Part shown: piece by piece, positions 61,999-64,000 of the stretch | How positions within the stretch are numbered: the stretch's first letter is position 1 | Layout: every line of letters begins with the position of its first letter | Assembly: GCA_030041475.1 (NCBI GenBank) | Contig: JASHNU010000019.1 | Span: forward strand, 124,001 to 188,000 | Length of the DNA stretch: 64,000 bases | Direction: 5' to 3' | From: Candidatus Sulfotelmatobacter sp. | GTDB taxonomy: Bacteria > Acidobacteriota > Terriglobia > Terriglobales > Acidobacteriaceae | Position numbers and translations under genes: made by a program | The notes under the pieces: generated by a model | What the model was told of the DNA's origin: nothing | Database searches by the model: none | Seen by the model: only the letters and a program-made list of their open reading frames with translations

Positions 61999-63366
61999 TT
62001 ATTGCGCCGCTGGCTTCTTATGCGTCCCTGCTGCCGGCTTCTTCGGCGCCGGTGTCGTCAGCAGTTTCCCTTTCTCCATCACCATCATGAAAGGAGTCGC
62101 GGTGTAGGATGCGGGCTCGCCCTGGAAGTCGAAGCTGGCGCCTTCCTTCGGGATCATTTTGAGCGGAACCTTCTCTTCGAACTTCAGCGTAATATCTGCT
62201 TTCTTCGCATCAATGTCGTCCGAGCTGCCGGCGATCATGAACTCGGTCGGCGTCGTGCTGATGACCGTTCCGTTCATCTGCACCGCCTTCCCTTTCACGG
62301 CATTCCACACCAGGTCCTGATCTTCCTGCGAACCGTTCATAAACACGAATTGCCACTCTGCGAAGTTCATTTCCTCCGGCTTCTTGGAGGTCACCATGTT
62401 GTGAACCTGCTCTGCCGGTGTCGGTGCGGGCTTGATCGTCCAGCCAGGCTGAGGCAGTTGCGTAGTCGCAGTCAGCGTGAGCAAGTCGGTCCACCCGTCA
62501 TCGCCGCCATGGTAACGGACGTATTTGCTGCGGCCGAACTTTTTAACCTGCTCCTTGGCCGTGGGATCGGCCACCAGATTCGCCGCGCGCGCGATGAAGA
62601 ACAACCCGTTGACGATGTCCTCTGGAGTCGACGGAGGCAGCGACGCAATAGCCAGGGGGTAAACGTTCTCCACGTTGTTGGGATCGGCATTCACTGCGGC
62701 CCGCAGATACTTCTGCGCCGCAGCATAATCCTTCAGCTGCAACGCAGAAAAGCCGGCCACGCTGTTCATGATCGTGATAAAGGAACTTTTCTGCTTGTCA
62801 AATTCCTCCTGCGAAACTCCCTCCGGCTTCGTCCACTTCGGTAGTACATCGAGAGCGTGCTCGGCATGCTGCTTGGCGTCAGCCCACTTCTGCCCGGCTT
62901 TCTCGCTGTAAGCCAGCACAACCAACGCTTTCGGGTTATCCGGATTCACCGCCAGCAGGCGCTGCGCCGCATCGGCGACTTTGGGGTTGCCCGTCTGCTG
63001 ATAGGCCCCCATCAGAATCTCGAGCGCCTGACCCTTCATGATGCTATTGGGATACTGGGTCAGGAATGCTTCCAGGCCGCTAATCTGCGCCGCCGGATCT
63101 TTCTGGCTGTAGGCGCTCACGTAGGCGTTGTACTCGGCCGGATCTTTGATCACGGGTGCCTGGTTGCTCTGTGCCGCTGGCTGACTCGGCGCAGTCTGAC
63201 CGGTTGGCGGGTTCACGCTTCCCGTCGGCGGGTTTACGCTCCCCGTTGGCGGGTTTACGCTCCCCGTCGGCGGCGGCGCTGGCTGTCCCTGTGCGGGCTG
63301 CGTGGAACTCTGCGCCCCTGCGCCCACAGCAACCCCAAGCACAACCGTTAGCAGAATCTTTTTCAT
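61999..63366 (-). CDS. Secreted TPR protein with PTGSVNP tandem repeat
   Basis: About 455 residues from ATG 63366 (MKKILLTVVLGVAVGAGAQ, a signal peptide); a longer frame to 63441 has no signal at its start. A Pro/Gln/Ser linker contains three copies of PTGSVNP (from a 21-base tandem repeat), then TPR-like helices (AYSEKAGQKWADAKQHAEHALDVLP, YAAAQKYLRAAVNADPNNVENV), and a C-terminal beta-rich domain (NGTVISTTPTEFMIAG, ITLKFEEKVPLKMIPKEG). The tail is Lys/Pro/Ala-rich. A secreted or periplasmic scaffold; function unknown. Confidence 0.8.
   Translation of the reverse strand: MKKILLTVVLGVAVGAGAQSSTQPAQGQPAPPPTGSVNPPTGSVNPPTGSVNPPTGQTAPSQPAAQSNQAPVIKDPAEYNAYVSAYSQKDPAAQISGLEAFLTQYPNSIMKGQALEILMGAYQQTGNPKVADAAQRLLAVNPDNPKALVVLAYSEKAGQKWADAKQHAEHALDVLPKWTKPEGVSQEEFDKQKSSFITIMNSVAGFSALQLKDYAAAQKYLRAAVNADPNNVENVYPLAIASLPPSTPEDIVNGLFFIARAANLVADPTAKEQVKKFGRSKYVRYHGGDDGWTDLLTLTATTQLPQPGWTIKPAPTPAEQVHNMVTSKKPEEMNFAEWQFVFMNGSQEDQDLVWNAVKGKAVQMNGTVISTTPTEFMIAGSSDDIDAKKADITLKFEEKVPLKMIPKEGASFDFQGEPASYTATPFMMVMEKGKLLTTPAPKKPAAGTHKKPAAQ
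63203..63265. repeat. 21-base tandem repeat encoding PTGSVNP, three units
   Basis: Three 21-base units (63203, 63224, 63245) differ at only a few bases, and part of a fourth follows at 63266. They encode the PTGSVNP linker repeat in the TPR protein. Copy number is likely variable. Confidence 0.85.
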
Positions 63367-63552
63367 CAGTATGGCTCCTTGGACCGTTGGAAAATAGCTT
63401 TTCTGGGAACTTTGTTCTTCACACCTAAGCAGCGACTGCATTCCGCCTGGACGCTGAGTCCTGCTTTGGAGTGCTGCTTCCTGGCAGGGGCCCCGGGAAC
63501 CGACAACTCACTGATTCCTAAAGCTGCCTTACCTTTTTTCCCGGTTGGCGGG
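63367..63552 (-). promoter_or_regulatory. Long leader of the TPR gene
   Basis: From the promoter at 63553-63581 to the ATG at 63366 the leader is about 180 bases. It contains GC-rich inverted words such as GGGGCCCC, and a short ATG at 63441 in frame. I recognise no known riboswitch. The length suggests a regulatory role, but this is inference. Confidence 0.35.
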
Positions 63553-63581
63553 ATTATAAGTACCTCTCCTGCCGAAGGCAA
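63553..63581 (-). promoter_or_regulatory. Sigma-70-type promoter for the TPR gene
   Basis: On the minus strand TTGCCT (63576-63581), a 17-base spacer and an exact TATAAT (63553-63558). It lies about 187 bases before the start of the TPR gene, with no other gene between. One of the best promoter matches in the window. Confidence 0.75.
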
Positions 63582-63679
63582 GTTACTTCCCATTCGTGCC
63601 CCACTTTATTGTTAAGATGCCGCTTGCGGACCCGCTGAATGCCGGTCCGCGCGTCCGCGACATCCCCGGAGCTGCTCAC

Positions 63680-64000
63680 ATGATGGACACCGCACAACCT
63701 CTGACTGGCCAAGTCGCCGTTGTTACCGGAGCGGGGCGCGGCATCGGCGCCGCCATCGCCCGCCAACTCGCGCGTCTCGGCGCCACCACCGCGCTCTGCG
63801 GTCGCACTCAAGCCACGCTTGAGGCTACGGCTCGTGCCATCCTCGACGCCGGCGGTAAGGTCGAAATCATTCCCTGCGACGTCACTGTTTTGCATCAGCT
63901 CGAATACGCTGCCACGCGTCTGGAAAGCACTTTCGGCCGTCTCGACATTTTGGTCAACAACGCCGGGATCGGGCGCTTCAGCGAGCCGCTTCACCAGCTC
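63680..64000 (+). CDS. Short-chain dehydrogenase/reductase (3' partial)
   Basis: The frame runs to the window edge, about 107 residues visible. From ATG 63680: MMDTAQPLTGQVAVVTGAGRG, with the cofactor motif TGAGRGIGAAIARQLA, then RTQATLEATARAI and NNAGIGRFSEPLH. GGAG lies 8 bases before this ATG; an in-frame ATG at 63617 would add 21 residues. Catalytic Tyr and Lys are beyond the window. The family reduces carbonyl or oxidises alcohol groups with NAD(P)H; substrate unknown. Confidence 0.85.
   Translation, partial: MMDTAQPLTGQVAVVTGAGRGIGAAIARQLARLGATTALCGRTQATLEATARAILDAGGKVEIIPCDVTVLHQLEYAATRLESTFGRLDILVNNAGIGRFSEPLHQL

Noticed and set aside
63203-63265. 21-base repeats considered as CRISPR-like
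   Set aside because: Units are directly adjacent with no spacers and encode an in-frame linker of the TPR protein.

Overview
The window is about 60% GC and densely packed with short intergenic gaps. It looks like a chromosomal segment of an Acidobacteriota bacterium, most likely of the Koribacter/Terriglobales type. This is inferred from gene content and style: hopanoid genes, large secreted sedolisin and subtilisin proteases with Ig-like or repeat tails, lipid A genes, a PCYCGC-type protein, and word-like palindromic intergenic repeats. No rRNA, tRNA, CRISPR array, phage or insertion sequence was recognised.

Layout. (1) 1-4729: end of a squalene/hopanoid operon (hpnC partial, hpnD, hpnE) converging on an hpnJ-type radical SAM gene. 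(2) 4784-8470: a small membrane protein, a Gly/His-rich secreted protein, a CCA-adding-enzyme family protein with a Lys/Pro/Ala tail, and a small conserved protein. (3) 8686-11919: a large S53 protease. (4) 12011-19019: envelope genes, namely lpxD facing a minus-strand run of PlsC, an M61 peptidase with PDZ domain, Mpl and LD-carboxypeptidase (both peptidoglycan recycling), and a DapF homologue in which both catalytic cysteines are serines. (5) 19134-22646: a membrane glycosyltransferase-like protein, a PfkB kinase and MTA phosphorylase. (6) 22805-30883: a Cys-rich small protein, a degenerate aspartyl-protease/PDZ protein, a secreted HELTH metallopeptidase, leuB, a YgfZ-like protein with an unusual cysteine cluster, a DUF1844 protein, an MBL hydrolase and ribF. 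(7) 31016-36708: a PstS-like protein, an MFS transporter, a PCYCGC protein, a TPR protein, yvcK overlapping a PagL-type lipid A deacylase, and a vapBC toxin-antitoxin pair with a palindromic operator. (8) 36785-46571: ftcD, an acid-phosphatase-like lipoprotein, a secreted unknown, glmU, an SDR, a glutaredoxin, an acyl-CoA ligase and an NHL-type propeller. (9) 46715-54972: an esterase with a YPGGG repeat insert, small membrane and EVE proteins, thiO, an M20 peptidase and a subtilase. (10) 54973-64000: an 870 bp region without a clear gene, smc with a large insertion in its ATPase head, purC, cvpA, a Fis-like HTH protein, a TPR protein with a long leader, and a truncated SDR.

The coherent themes are envelope construction and recycling (hopanoids, lipid A, peptidoglycan precursor recycling, UDP-GlcNAc) and secreted proteolysis. 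The most unusual items are the Ser/Ser DapF homologue, the roughly 110-residue insertion in the Smc head, the five-cysteine cluster in the YgfZ-like protein, and several families of self-complementary intergenic repeats, some of which run into the ends of coding sequences. I found no clear multi-gene system that looks wholly undescribed.
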